This document shows positions 10,148 through 19,373 of a stretch of 64,000 nucleotides of DNA, piece after piece. The notes below the pieces were generated by a model. It was not told the DNA's origin. It searched no databases and saw only the letters and a list, made by a program, of their open reading frames with translations. This DNA is from Stenomitos frigidus_A (GTDB taxonomy: Bacteria > Cyanobacteriota > Cyanobacteriia > Leptolyngbyales > Leptolyngbyaceae). Where the stretch lies: assembly GCF_963877135.1 (NCBI RefSeq), contig NZ_CAWNSW010000143.1, positions 1 to 64,000 on the forward strand, given 5' to 3'. Made by a program: the position numbers and the translations under genes. How positions within the stretch are numbered: position 1 is the first letter of the stretch; every line of letters begins with the position of its first letter.

Positions 10148-10767
10148 CAAACCATCTGTGGCTGTAAGCGCGCGATCGGCTCCACCAAAATACGAAGGCT
10201 GTCACCTTGCACGATCGTTCCTGGACATTCAATCGAACAAACAATGCCACGCTGTTTTTTGGCGATCGACACAAAGCGCTTAATTAAATGAGGATGCGTC
10301 GGATGCAGTGCCTGAATGATTTTCCCTGGATGGCGACAGGGCGCATTTTCACCTTCACACACGAGACCACCGCCGCTCGGCAGTAGGAGCCTCGAACCTG
10401 GGGGTAGCTGCGTTAGGTGAGGAAAGCCTCGGAGCAACAGATTTGCACCTAGCCATTCAGGCAACACAGCGTCTAAACCCAACTGCTGTGCAAGCTGGTC
10501 ACACTCCTCGGCTGATACCACACTAAGCTGCCGTCGATTGCGAATTTCGGTGCCACGGGGGTACATGGGTTCCCGTCCTCCTGAGCGGCGGGTCAAGCCG
10601 TAATGGAGATCGCCCGGAATCCCTGCCATGTCTAGAGTGACTTGATCAACCCGACGTGTCACAAACGTACCGGGGGTGTCTGCAAGCAAAACCGATTCCA
10701 CTGTGGCAGCTAAAAATTTCATACTGTCTGGGGTTATAGAACGTGAGTCATCAACTGAGTCACTCAT
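10147..10767 (-). CDS. MOSC domain protein
   Basis: The 206-residue protein resembles MOSC domains (the C-terminal sulfur-carrier domain of molybdenum cofactor sulfurases). Landmarks are the GIPGDLHYG segment, RNRRQLSVVSAEE, LGANLLLRGF and the conserved cysteine in ENAPCRHPGK that would carry sulfur. Standalone bacterial MOSC proteins are thought to act with molybdoenzymes or in sulfur transfer. The chosen ATG is preceded by GAGAGAG; an internal ATG 15 codons later is the alternative. It is divergent from the iron-protein gene. Confidence 0.85.
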   Translation of the reverse strand: MSDSVDDSRSITPDSMKFLAATVESVLLADTPGTFVTRRVDQVTLDMAGIPGDLHYGLTRRSGGREPMYPRGTEIRNRRQLSVVSAEECDQLAQQLGLDAVLPEWLGANLLLRGFPHLTQLPPGSRLLLPSGGGLVCEGENAPCRHPGKIIQALHPTHPHLIKRFVSIAKKQRGIVCSIECPGTIVQGDSLRILVEPIARLQPQMV

Positions 10768-10887
10768 TCTCTCTCTAGACGCGGTTGCAAAGGGTCAAAT
10801 CTACTACCTGAGTAGATGAAGCAACCTTGCTAACCAGGCACGATCAGCGGGAGAACTCATCGAAAAGACTTTACACAACCGAGACTT

Positions 10888-11994
10888 ATGCAACGTAATC
10901 AAGTGACGCTAGCCAATTCAAATCTGGCGACCCTGCAAAATCAGTTTGCCCCTTCCAATGCGCCAAACTACGAAGAAGCGGAACGCCTTTTTGTTACACT
11001 GCTGCACACCGACAATTTAGACAAAAACCTGGCCCGACTCGCTCGGACCCGCAAAGCCTTCGAGAAAACAGTGGCTGCGGCGTTGATGGCAGCCTATAAC
11101 GATGCTTACAACTCCAGCGCGGCTCATCGCTTTTTACAGCGCGTTTTGTATCGCATCAATCGTCTGAAGTTCTTTTGGTACGACGAATTAAGCAACTACA
11201 CCAATGAGCGATCGCTCTACTTGCAAAATATCCGCAACCGCATTGAAACTGTGTGGCAAGACTGGGAACTGGCTCAACTGGATGTCGCGAGCTTACAAAA
11301 GCTGGATGTTGTAGAGGCCTTGCTTGATCGGGCGGCTGCCGATCTTGATCCTGAGCTGTCTGCTACGGGGCGCTACTTCCGAGATGAGATGACCGTCGCA
11401 GGCTATCGCGAAATGTTGGCGATCGCGTCGCTAGACGGGTTGGTGGAAGCTAGCCAGCTTTCTCGCACTCTGGGTGGTGTCGCCAACGAGATCCATAGCG
11501 TGATGACGCGTCTGCTGGTGGAAGAATACGGTGCTGGCAAACTAGCGCGGAAACACTCGACCTACTTTGCCACCATGCTCTCTGAATTGGGCATGAACAC
11601 CCAACCGGAAGCCTACCTTGACGCTGTGCCTTGGGAAGTGCTGGGAACCATCAACCACAGCTTTTTACTGTCTGAACGCAAGCGTGACTATCTACGCTAT
11701 GCAGGCGGACTGCTCTACACAGAAATTTCTGTTCCGGCTGCCTTTGATCCGTATCATGCCGCCGCCGAACGGCTGGGTTTGTCCAGCGATGCGATGAGCT
11801 ACTGGACGCTGCATATCAAAGTCGATAAACTTCACGGTCGCTGGATGCTCGATGAAGTCGCGTTACCGTTAGTCGAACGCTATCCCAACGAAGCCTGGGA
11901 ACTGGTGCTGGGATATGACCAACAGCGGTTGATGGGCGATCGCGCCGGAGAAGCCGTTGCTCGTGCAGCTCAGTTGGCAGATGTAGGCAAGTGA
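10888..11994 (+). CDS. Iron-containing redox enzyme family (haem-oxygenase fold)
   Basis: The 368-residue, largely helical protein fits the iron-containing redox enzyme family with a haem-oxygenase-like fold. Candidate ligands are the repeated acidic/His positions in VANEIHSVMTRLLVEEYG, in HAAAERLG and in YWTLHIKVDKLHGRWMLDEV. No signal peptide or membrane helix is present. The family uses a mono- or di-iron centre for oxidative chemistry; the substrate cannot be read from the sequence. It precedes sufU on the same strand by about 130 bp, which may be a coincidence or a link to iron handling. Confidence 0.75.
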   Translation: MQRNQVTLANSNLATLQNQFAPSNAPNYEEAERLFVTLLHTDNLDKNLARLARTRKAFEKTVAAALMAAYNDAYNSSAAHRFLQRVLYRINRLKFFWYDELSNYTNERSLYLQNIRNRIETVWQDWELAQLDVASLQKLDVVEALLDRAAADLDPELSATGRYFRDEMTVAGYREMLAIASLDGLVEASQLSRTLGGVANEIHSVMTRLLVEEYGAGKLARKHSTYFATMLSELGMNTQPEAYLDAVPWEVLGTINHSFLLSERKRDYLRYAGGLLYTEISVPAAFDPYHAAAERLGLSSDAMSYWTLHIKVDKLHGRWMLDEVALPLVERYPNEAWELVLGYDQQRLMGDRAGEAVARAAQLADVGK

Positions 11995-12126
11995 GGGGAG
12001 AGGGGGAGAGTTTTGAGTTAAGTCTGCCTCCTGCCTCATGGCTTCTCCAGGCCCTTCCTTCTGCCCCACCAGCAAAACTCCCTGATAGGATGAAGAAGAA
12101 TGAACAATACGTAACAAATCTGACTC

Positions 12127-12609
12127 ATGTCTTCTCTTGGCAATTTGCGTGATCTTTACCAGCAGGTCATTCTGGAACGCTACAAAAAGCCTCGACATCG
12201 TGGCAAAACTGATCCAGTCGATCGGCATCAGCGCGGGCACAATCCGTCCTGTGGAGACACGATCGAACTCACGGTGCAGTTGAGTCCGACCGGCGATCGT
12301 ATTGAAGATGTCAAGTTTGAAGGCGAAGGGTGCGCGATCGCAATGGCGTCTGCCGATCTTATGGCTGAAGCAATGCGGGGTCGCACAGTCGAAGAAGCAT
12401 TCCAAATGGTGCAACGTTTTCAAACCATGATGCAAGGCAAAGACGAGTTTCCGTCAGAGTTGCGGAAGCTAAATGTTATGCAAGGCGTATCGCAGTTTCC
12501 TGTCCGCATTAAGTGTGCAACACTCACTTGGCACACGCTTAAAGCCGCACTAGAAGCGTCCCCCGACAGTCAGATGAAAGGTTTTGTTAGTAATGAAGAG
12601 AATGGTTAG
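12127..12609 (+). CDS. sufU: SufU-type Fe-S cluster assembly protein
   Basis: The 160-residue protein has the three conserved cysteines of SufU/IscU: Cys42 in NPSCGD (with Asp44), Cys69 in EGEGCAIA and Cys130 in RIKCATLTW. SufU proteins either scaffold Fe-S clusters or bind zinc and accept persulfide sulfur from SufS. The longer spacing between the second and third cysteine matches SufU and not IscU. No sufS or sufBCD gene is adjacent here. A hairpin at 12674-12703 follows the gene. Confidence 0.93.
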   Translation: MSSLGNLRDLYQQVILERYKKPRHRGKTDPVDRHQRGHNPSCGDTIELTVQLSPTGDRIEDVKFEGEGCAIAMASADLMAEAMRGRTVEEAFQMVQRFQTMMQGKDEFPSELRKLNVMQGVSQFPVRIKCATLTWHTLKAALEASPDSQMKGFVSNEENG

Positions 12610-13121
12610 TAAGGCTTAGGTGATCTCAGCCATTAGCAATAAGCGGGTTCTACGGTTTGAACCACAACAACGCAAAGGCACAGAATGTTTAGTCTGTGCC
12701 TTTGTCGTAAATGCTTGTTTGCCAATTTAGAAACGCAGCTTGGAAACACAAATCTAAAGCAATGTGTCAAACCAATAATGCCCGTCGCACCTCTAAAAGG
12801 CGCGGTTAAACCCCGTATGATTCAAGCACTTAAATTAGAAACTTTGTTAAAAAGAATTAAGTAGTGACCTGCTGAGGCTAATCCTGGTCTGGGCTAGCTG
12901 CAATCGTTACAGTTTTTTGCAAACTTAGCACTCAGAAACACTGCTTTCCGGGGATAAAACCTGCCAGTAATTTATTCATCGTTATATTTGCCTACATAAC
13001 GTAATGAGCAGTCTAATAATCCAGTGGTAGTATGTAATCACTTGGATAGGTAGAGTCATTAGCTCTTCATAAAATGTGTTCTTTCAAGGCGCGTGTTTTC
13101 ACGGCTAAGGAGTTGGGAATT
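12610..13121. other. Intergenic between sufU and a small gene
   Basis: No gene is seen here apart from the hairpin after sufU. The sequence becomes AT-rich towards the following small gene and contains CCCCGTATGAT at about 12810-12820, a -10-like TATGAT context also found near 24.31 kb. Confidence 0.5.
12674..12703 (+). terminator. Hairpin after sufU
   Basis: A perfect 11-bp stem AAAGGCACAGA/TCTGTGCCTTT with an 8-nt loop lies 65 bases after the sufU stop codon. The stem ends in three T residues but no long T run follows, so termination is likely but not certain. Confidence 0.6.
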
Positions 13122-13337
13122 ATGATTTTTGATGATTTTAATAACATCGAAGTTAAGCCAGATACTCGCAACCACAGAGGCTGTTTTGTTCAGGAAACAT
13201 CCTATAAATTGGTGAACATCGATCGCGCAGGCTGGGCTTTTATCTGTATGAATGATGCTGTTTGTTACTATGTCGATCCTGACAACTTGCAGCAGGCTGC
13301 AGCAATAGAAATCGATCAAGATCTAGTGCAGATTTAG
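13122..13337 (+). CDS. Small hypothetical protein
   Basis: A 71-residue protein when started at the ATG at 13122, which has AAGGAG nine bases upstream; a longer frame from 13074 lacks a comparable ribosome site. It contains two cysteines, several aromatic residues and a pattern of alternating hydrophobic residues (GWAFICMNDAVCYYVD) suggesting a small beta-rich domain. No family is recognised. A strong terminator follows directly, which supports a discrete, well-defined transcription unit. Confidence 0.7.
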   Translation: MIFDDFNNIEVKPDTRNHRGCFVQETSYKLVNIDRAGWAFICMNDAVCYYVDPDNLQQAAAIEIDQDLVQI

Positions 13338-13371
13338 AATGATTAGAGGACTAACAATGAATAGGCGTGTT

Positions 13372-13409
13372 AGATGGCTGGTTTTGAACCTAAACTAGCC
13401 ATCTTTTTT
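13372..13409 (+). terminator. Rho-independent terminator
   Basis: AGATGGCT and AGCCATCT (13372-13379 and 13397-13404), extended inward by GTTT/AAAC pairs, form a stem of about 13 pairs followed by a run of T. It ends the small gene at 13122-13337. Confidence 0.85.
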
Positions 13410-13559
13410 GTTACTATTAAACGCGAGACTAAAACGCTTTCCAGTGTCTGATGCTCAGTCGTTGCAGTGTTTAAGAACTCATTCGCCAGTTCAACGTCTC
13501 AACTCTGTTGTCAAATTTAGTCTCGATCAAATCTGCGTACTCTATTCAATGCTGAATCT

Positions 13560-13817
13560 ATGAGAGAGCGATTGCTTCAATGGCTAAACGTAGCCTTAAT
13601 GGTGGATTTATTCCTTGTGTTATTCAGCTTTGTATGGCTAGCAGTCGCCGTTACGGGTCGAGCGGCCAACGTACCACTCGGTCTCGACCTTTGGTATAAA
13701 CTCTGGGAGCCTGTTTTCACGCCCGCGCTCGGCATCTTGATGGGTGGCGCGTTGTTGAGTGGCGCAATTAGCTGGGTTGCCAAACGCTGGCAGGAACGAT
13801 CAACTGGCAATACTTAG
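13560..13817 (+). CDS. Small two-helix membrane protein
   Basis: An 85-residue protein with two hydrophobic segments (about residues 8-32 and 53-73) joined by a short loop with Trp and Tyr. The termini are positively charged, which predicts both ends on the cytoplasmic side. I do not recognise a family, although such proteins are common in cyanobacterial genomes. Its last codons run into copy 1 of the MITE-like repeat, which begins at the stop codon region. Confidence 0.7.
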   Translation: MRERLLQWLNVALMVDLFLVLFSFVWLAVAVTGRAANVPLGLDLWYKLWEPVFTPALGILMGGALLSGAISWVAKRWQERSTGNT

Positions 13818-13937
13818 GAGATTTCAAGAACAAAATAACCGTAGGGGCAGGTTTGACCACAAGATTAACGGTTAGAGGACAAGACTCTGGCAAAACCTAC
13901 CCGTACCCAACGGTAAATTTGTTCTCGGAAATCTCCT
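13816..13937. mobile_element. MITE-like repeat, copy 1
   Basis: About 122 bp with terminal inverted repeats: left end AGGAGATTTCAAGAACAAA, right end (complement) AGGAGATTTCCGAGAACAAA, continuing into ACCGT-GGG and AGGTTT. The interior segment TTAACGGTTAGAGGACAAG and the following CTCTGGCAAAACCT recur in copy 3 and, inverted, in copy 2. No coding capacity, so it would need a transposase in trans. The flanks are TTA/TAA, consistent with a short TA-containing target duplication. Confidence 0.8.
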
Positions 13938-14195
13938 TAAACAAGCGAAACAAGCGGCTCTTAGTGCCTGATAAATGCCTACAATCATTAATTCCACTTT
14001 GGGTGCGGGTTTGGCAGCTAACCTAGTGCAGAGCCACAGTTTAATTTTAGGGTGACTTACTTTGAGAAAGCTTGCTAGGTAGGGATTTCAGAGATTGCCA
14101 ACCCTAATTTTTAGTCTTGACGCTGCACTAGGCTGATCTGAACAGAAACGTACTAGAACCCGCCCTTGAGAAAGCTTGACCAGTCAACCAGCCAT
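13938..14195. other. Intergenic
   Basis: Together with the MITE copy this makes a gene-free stretch of about 380 bp between a small membrane-protein gene and the convergent epimerase gene. The AGAAAGCTTG motif at 14065-14074 recurs at 14169-14178; nothing else stands out. Confidence 0.4.
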
Positions 14196-15116
14196 CTACT
14201 TCAAGATTTCGGCTAAAGCCTGCGCGATCGTTGGGTAGTGATATTGAAAACCACTTGCCTGAGTGCGTTTTGGTAGCACCTGCTGACCTTCAAGCACAAC
14301 CTTTGCGCCATCGCCTAGCAGCGCTTCGAGGGCAAAGCCTGGCACGGGTAGCCAGGAGGGGCGCTTCAGTCGTTCTCCTAGTGCATGGGCAAGGTCAGTC
14401 ATGCGAACCGGGTTGGGTGCGGTTGCATTGTAGACGCCTTCAAAAGCGCTATTGGTCAGGGCTTGTAGAATTAAGCTCACGAGGTCTTCGCGATGAATCC
14501 AGGAAAACCATTGCTTGCCTGTACCGATCGGCCCACCAGCAAAGAGCTTAAACGGGGGAATCATTTTGGCGAGCGCGCCACCATCCCCCAGCACAATGCC
14601 AAGACGCACAATAACCAGTCGCAGTCCGGCTTGCTTCACCTTTTGCGCTTCGGTTTCCCAGGTTTGACAAATCTCTGCAAGGAAATCATCACCGGCAGGG
14701 CTAGTTTCATCAAATGTGGCGGTTTCACTGGTGCCGTAATAGCCGATCGCCGATGCATTGACGAGCACCGTTGGTTTGGGCGTTGCTTGAGCGATCGCCT
14801 CGACTACTTTTTGCGTACCCAGCTTGCGGCTATCGAGAATCATCTGCTTGCGCTCTGCTGTCCAACGGTTCTCAGCGATCGGCTCTCCCGCTAGATTGAC
14901 CACGCCATCACAGCCTGAAAACACCTGCTGCCAGTCACCGGACTCCATTGGTGCATAACCAACAGGCTCGACGTTCGGAAACGCTGCTGCGGGAAAGAGT
15001 TGTAAGGCTCGTTCTGGGTTACGGGTCAGGGCAATGACCGTGTGACCATCTGCTTGCAGGCGCTCGACCAAGCGACGACCAACAAAGCCTGTTGCACCCG
15101 TAATAGCGACTTTCAT
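14196..15116 (-). CDS. TIGR01777 family NAD-dependent epimerase-like protein
   Basis: The 306-residue protein has the extended short-chain dehydrogenase fold: the N-terminal nucleotide-binding GATGFVGRRL (residues 7-16), VVNLAGEPIAENRW, and SAIGYYG with the YxxxT-type active-site region. The C-terminal domain (about 240-306) is the DUF1731 type seen with TIGR01777. Plant and cyanobacterial members of this family have been connected to division (SulA/GC1), but catalysis is not established. It is transcribed alone and divergent from the phytol kinase gene. Confidence 0.9.
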   Translation of the reverse strand: MKVAITGATGFVGRRLVERLQADGHTVIALTRNPERALQLFPAAAFPNVEPVGYAPMESGDWQQVFSGCDGVVNLAGEPIAENRWTAERKQMILDSRKLGTQKVVEAIAQATPKPTVLVNASAIGYYGTSETATFDETSPAGDDFLAEICQTWETEAQKVKQAGLRLVIVRLGIVLGDGGALAKMIPPFKLFAGGPIGTGKQWFSWIHREDLVSLILQALTNSAFEGVYNATAPNPVRMTDLAHALGERLKRPSWLPVPGFALEALLGDGAKVVLEGQQVLPKRTQASGFQYHYPTIAQALAEILK

Positions 15117-15381
15117 GCAAAACCTCGTGCGCGATCGTACTGATTGAAAAGTGAGGATTTAAGAGTGAGAAGCGAATTTCAAGCCACGGTTGAGTGGGCT
15201 ATTAGTTGTGCAATCGTTGACCGAACCGTCAGCAACCGTAAGCGGCACTTTTCAGTATATCGGAGTTGGTAGGACCTGACGGTAGTTTGGAAGCGAGCAG
15301 AATTGCCTTCTGTGTACGATCGCACCCTGATTTCCACTACAGTGAAGGCAGGTAAATCTATTCACAACACTGATTGCTGCG

Positions 15382-16086
15382 ATGACCGCGCCGCTCTCGT
15401 TTTCTACTCTGCCACCGCTCTGGCTGCAAATTGCGATCACTGGAGCCTGGATTGGCATGCTTGGTTTACTAGCAGAATGGCTGCATCGCTATACTTCTGT
15501 GGGCTCAGAGGTGGTTCGCAAGGTCGTTCACATTGGGGCTGGCAATGTTATTTTGCTGGCATGGTGGTTGCAGGTGCCCGTTTGGTTAGGCATTGGAGCC
15601 TCTGTAGTCTTCAGCACGATCGCGTTTCTGTCCTATCGTTTACCCATTCTGCCGGGCATCAATGGCGTTGGGCGCAACAGTTTGGGTACCTTTTTTTACG
15701 CGGTCAGCATTGGTCTTCTGGTTGCGTGGTTTTGGACGATTCAGCAACCTCATTACGCAGCGATCGGTGTGCTGGTCATGACGTGGGGCGATGGTCTAGC
15801 CGCGCTCGTCGGGCAGCGCTTTGGTAAGCATCCCTACAAGCTCTGGGATATGCAGAAAAGCTGGGAAGGGTCACTTACGATGGCGATCGTCAGCGGTGTG
15901 GTGAGTCTCTTAATTTTGCTAGCAGTGCGGGGAAATATCTGGCAAACCTGGGTGGTGGCGTTGGCAGTGGCGATTGTCGCGACTGGATTAGAAGCTTTTT
16001 CAAAATTTGGGATTGATAATTTGACCGTTCCACTCGGCAGCGCAACGCTCTGTTTTATCCTGTGCGAGCTGCTGCTGCCAGGATAA
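15382..16086 (+). CDS. Phytol/polyprenol/diacylglycerol kinase family protein
   Basis: The 234-residue integral membrane protein has about six or seven hydrophobic helices and the family landmarks VVRKVVHIGAGN, the glycine/asparagine-rich NGVGRNSLGTFFY, MTWGDGLAALVGQRFGKHP and KSWEGSLTM, which form the CTP-binding site in the SEC59/DGK1/VTE5 group. Cyanobacterial members phosphorylate phytol freed from chlorophyll for tocopherol salvage; assignment to phytol rather than another polyprenol is inferred from the lineage. It is a single-gene unit followed by MITE copy 2. Confidence 0.86.
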   Translation: MTAPLSFSTLPPLWLQIAITGAWIGMLGLLAEWLHRYTSVGSEVVRKVVHIGAGNVILLAWWLQVPVWLGIGASVVFSTIAFLSYRLPILPGINGVGRNSLGTFFYAVSIGLLVAWFWTIQQPHYAAIGVLVMTWGDGLAALVGQRFGKHPYKLWDMQKSWEGSLTMAIVSGVVSLLILLAVRGNIWQTWVVALAVAIVATGLEAFSKFGIDNLTVPLGSATLCFILCELLLPG

Positions 16087-16562
16087 TGGAAGGGGTTGTG
16101 CGATCGGAATGTGCGATCAGGCGTCAGTTATGATGGCATCGCTAATCGTTAGGTGATCTCCGAGAAAAAAGGTACCGCTTGTAGAGGGCCGGTTTTGCCA
16201 GCGTCTTTGCCTTCAGCCGATCACTTGGGTGTCAAACCTGCCTCCACGGGTATTTTGTTTGTTAGAAAGCTCCTTAGCTTATTCAAAGCCGTGCCTTTAC
16301 CTGGAACAAGCGTTTAGTCATGTCTGACAGCGTGTCCTAATCGGCGATCGGCTTAACAGCGATGTTTTGCAGAAAACAGGGGGTGCCCACCGTCACCATT
16401 CGGCTTATTTTTGATCCTCCAGGGTGAGGGCAAATACCTATGCACATGCCAAGATCAGTGGGCTCTCCAACAACGGAAACATCCTGATCAGTTTTCTAGT
16501 CGTCCTGTTTCAAGGCACGTAACCATTACGTCAATCCTGGTTGTGTTTTCCATCATAAAGCT
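16087..16562. other. Intergenic with MITE copy 2
   Basis: No supportable gene. The left part holds the MITE-like copy 2 and the right part is presumably the DUF3038 promoter region. A short frame from about 16411 has no family signature. Confidence 0.5.
16151..16274. mobile_element. MITE-like repeat, copy 2 (diverged, inverted)
   Basis: Left end AGGTGATCTCCGAGAAAAAA then GGTACCGC; right end (complement) AAGGAGCTTTCTAACAAACA then AAAATACCCGT and GGAGGCAGGTTTG. The internal GGTTTTGCCAGCGTCTTTGC matches the complement of copy 3 (GGTTTTGCCAGAGTCTTGGC), so this copy is in opposite orientation to copies 1 and 3 and is the most diverged. Confidence 0.72.
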
Positions 16563-17177
16563 ATGCCATCTCCAGTCAAATTGCCCGCACCCACCGCTGT
16601 CGAAACGCTACCGCTTCTGAATCAGCCTGATCCCTCTCAGCTGGATAACATTAAGGCTCAATTAGATCTGGTCTTGTTAGCGTTAGAAGCATTGGCTGGG
16701 ATCGGCTCTGAAGCAATGCTTCAAGCAGCGAGTGAGCTAAAGCTGGAGTCACTGGTTGCCGATCGCGTGGCACTTTGGCGGTTGCGTCAATCCAGCCCGC
16801 TGCGTCGGGGTCAAGGTGGGCGTAAAAAGTTGGACGTGGAGGAGGCACGCGCACTCGTACTCATTAGCTGCTATCTTGCCAAGCAGCAAGCTGAAAAGAT
16901 CCGGCGTGCGGTGGCGCTCTTAGAGCAGATGGCTGAGCAACAGCGCGAACCACATCAAACGGCCTTATTGGGCGACTACCTTGATACGTTTAACAATACC
17001 TATCAGGAGCGGATGGAAGATGGAGACAGCGTTTCGCCTGGGGTGCTAACCAATCTCGCGTTGAAGCTTCTCATTGATCTATTGTTTTACAGCGCTGCCA
17101 ACGGTTCCCGACGACTGTGGTTGGCGCTCATGGATCGATCGAACGGCAGCAGCCAGTCGATCGTCAGTGGTCATTAG
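16563..17177 (+). CDS. DUF3038 family protein
   Basis: The 204-residue, mainly helical soluble protein fits the cyanobacterial DUF3038 family. Visible features are a proline-rich start, a leucine-rich helix (about 25-55), and a conserved basic segment QSSPLRRGQGGRKKLDVEEA near residues 79-98. It is followed 108 bp later by a DUF4335 gene; the two families are commonly neighbours in cyanobacteria, which supports both assignments. Function unknown. Confidence 0.8.
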   Translation: MPSPVKLPAPTAVETLPLLNQPDPSQLDNIKAQLDLVLLALEALAGIGSEAMLQAASELKLESLVADRVALWRLRQSSPLRRGQGGRKKLDVEEARALVLISCYLAKQQAEKIRRAVALLEQMAEQQREPHQTALLGDYLDTFNNTYQERMEDGDSVSPGVLTNLALKLLIDLLFYSAANGSRRLWLALMDRSNGSSQSIVSGH

Positions 17178-17285
17178 TCATGAAGCGTACCCCAGACCCA
17201 GTACTCGACCTTCGTCAGCTCTACACCTCATTCGGATATAGTTCTCCTCTTTGCCTCATCGACACACCCACTTAATGTTTGTTGC

Positions 17286-18692
17286 ATGTCCCATTCCATT
17301 CTGCGGCGATACACCCCTCCAACCTGCACGCTAGAGATTACGGCAAAGCATTCGCCGTTGTCTCGTTGGGCGGGTCAGCCTGTGGTGAAGCAGCTCCGGT
17401 TCCAGCTCAGTTTGGATGATCCGAAGCTACCAAAAGAACAGTGGGTGACACTTCGGGGCGATCGCGCTCAGCTCGACCATCTCCATGCAGTCGTTTCAAG
17501 CTATGTGCAGTCGTTTCTTGAGCAGACGCATAGCCTTGGGCAACCGTCCAGACACGCTAATGGAGCTATGCCGTCGTCATCAGAAACGGCGATCGCTGTG
17601 CTGCCTTCAAATCCAGCCCTTGCAACGGCGTCCTCTGCTCCGGGCGATCTTTCCCTACAGCCTAGAGGTCTCCTGACGCATGACCTGTTTCTGGGAACGT
17701 TAGCTGCACCAGAAACAGACACTGTTGTACCGTTGAGCGCTCTACAACTGTTTGACTTAGCCAATGCGCTGGATGATTATGCAGGCGATCTGGTGGCGTT
17801 ACCAGAGCTACAGCGATCGCGCCAGTCAAATCCCGCCACGTTGCGCTGGGGTCAGCTTGCTGCAATCAGTCTGGTTGTTGTGGGGCTCTCTGCCTCGGTT
17901 GCCAAGCTAATCGACAATAACCTCAAAACGGCGTCTCCTACTGCCAGCCAGGGAGCTAGCAGTAGCGATCAACAAATCGCCACTCAAGTTCCTCCATCAG
18001 CAACTCAGAGCCCCTACCCAGCCGCCGCATCCGGTCAGAAATTGCCACCACCGCCACCATTGGGCTCTACACTTCCGGTCAGTCCGGGGCTACCGACTGT
18101 TTCACTACCATCACCTGCTATCAATAGCCCTAAAACGGGCAACCCTTCAGGTCAAACAAGCACGTCTACTAGCCCTGCCAGCCCTGGTAGAGCGCGCCAG
18201 GATGCTGGGAACCAAATTGCCCTGAGGCCTCAAAGCGGCATGCCCTCAGCGGCAACGCGATCGCAAGCAGCTAAACCTGTGCCCAATCCTCTTTCTCTGA
18301 AGCGAGAGTTTGCCAACGCACCACCGAGTCAGTCGAGCAGTGCAGGGATGCGATCGTCGGCTAGCGATCGTAGTGCTCAAGCAGAACAAACTGGCACAGC
18401 CTTCGATACCATCCCGCAAGTAGCAGAAGCCAGACGGTATTTTCAGCAGCGCTGGAATCCGCCCCAGGGGCTAACGCAAACCCTGGAGTATACGCTTCTC
18501 GTGGGTGCAAATGGCTCCATTCAACGCACTGTGCCGTTAGGACAGGCAGCAGGCGATTACGTCGATCGCGCGGGTATACCACTGACAGGGGAACCCTTCG
18601 TTTCAGCGTTGAATCGTGGACAAAACGCCAAAATTCGGCTCGTACTCAGCCCTGATGGAAGCGTGAAGACCTTTTTAGAAGGGTCTTACTAA
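17286..18692 (+). CDS. DUF4335 family protein
   Basis: The 468-residue protein opens with SHSILRRYTPPTCTLEI and a domain of about 150 residues that is characteristic of DUF4335. A single membrane helix follows (about 188-206, AAISLVVVGLSASVAKLI). The next 130 residues are a Pro/Ser/Gln-rich, probably unstructured linker, and a conserved C-terminal domain (about 375-468) begins at PQVAEARRYFQQRWNPPQG and ends with a beta-rich fold. It is downstream of DUF3038 and probably co-transcribed. The function is unknown; a periplasm-spanning anchor with a TonB-like shape is a guess. Confidence 0.82.
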   Translation: MSHSILRRYTPPTCTLEITAKHSPLSRWAGQPVVKQLRFQLSLDDPKLPKEQWVTLRGDRAQLDHLHAVVSSYVQSFLEQTHSLGQPSRHANGAMPSSSETAIAVLPSNPALATASSAPGDLSLQPRGLLTHDLFLGTLAAPETDTVVPLSALQLFDLANALDDYAGDLVALPELQRSRQSNPATLRWGQLAAISLVVVGLSASVAKLIDNNLKTASPTASQGASSSDQQIATQVPPSATQSPYPAAASGQKLPPPPPLGSTLPVSPGLPTVSLPSPAINSPKTGNPSGQTSTSTSPASPGRARQDAGNQIALRPQSGMPSAATRSQAAKPVPNPLSLKREFANAPPSQSSSAGMRSSASDRSAQAEQTGTAFDTIPQVAEARRYFQQRWNPPQGLTQTLEYTLLVGANGSIQRTVPLGQAAGDYVDRAGIPLTGEPFVSALNRGQNAKIRLVLSPDGSVKTFLEGSY

Positions 18693-18881
18693 GATTGACT
18701 GCATTGCCTTGGGCACGAAAGGCCTAGCAAAGCATCGCCGCAGTAAAAAGGATGCGCGCAGCCCCAGCCCACGCCATTTCAAACAGAAGTTAGAGCGTAA
18801 TGGACAGGAACCGGGGCTCTCGTCAACTTAGACATTTAAGGGCCTTAAATTGAGGAAGCAATCCGTTTTCTAGAGACCTGC

Positions 18882-19373
18882 TTAAGACTCATGACGGCGC
18901 GCTTTGAGCTTTTGGCGACGGCGACTGGTGGCAACAACAGCCGTATCAACGGGAAAACCAACCAGCGGAATGACCTGGTACAGACGCTCTTCTTCCAACC
19001 GCTTCAGCTCGGTGTAGTCAACCCAGTGGATACAATCAACCGGACAGGTATCGATCGCTTCCTGAAGCAAGTCCTCGGAATCGCCATTCTGCCTGATAAC
19101 CCGCGATCGTCCGTAATCGGGCTCAATGTAGAACGTGTTGCGAGCCACGTGAGCGCAATGCTTGCAGCCAATGCAAGTCATCTCGTCCACGTAAACGCCT
19201 TTTTGCCTCAAGGCACCACCCAGCTCGGGCTCCAAGCCCGATCGCTCTAGCTCATCGCGCAAAAAACCACCCAACTCAGGCTCAAGACCCGTTTGAAGCT
19301 GGACGTTCGCTGGCTCAGAGGTTGAAGCATTCGAACGATCTTCTGCACTCGACGAAGCAAGGTCAGCCATCAC
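18882..19373 (-). CDS. 4Fe-4S ferredoxin with N-terminal repeat extension
   Basis: The 163-residue protein has one ferredoxin domain with Cys67, Cys70 and Cys73 (CIGCKHC), and Cys110 in TCPVDC, enough for one [4Fe-4S] cluster; Cys114 is a fifth cysteine. The N-terminal 60 residues are polar and contain two copies of SGLEPELGG-type sequence (about 28-38 and 45-55). The gene overlaps the upstream DUF1257 gene by four bases. Ferredoxin, DUF1257 (Ycf35) and DUF2997 form a conserved cyanobacterial operon of unknown purpose. Confidence 0.9.
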   Translation of the reverse strand: MMADLASSSAEDRSNASTSEPANVQLQTGLEPELGGFLRDELERSGLEPELGGALRQKGVYVDEMTCIGCKHCAHVARNTFYIEPDYGRSRVIRQNGDSEDLLQEAIDTCPVDCIHWVDYTELKRLEEERLYQVIPLVGFPVDTAVVATSRRRQKLKARRHES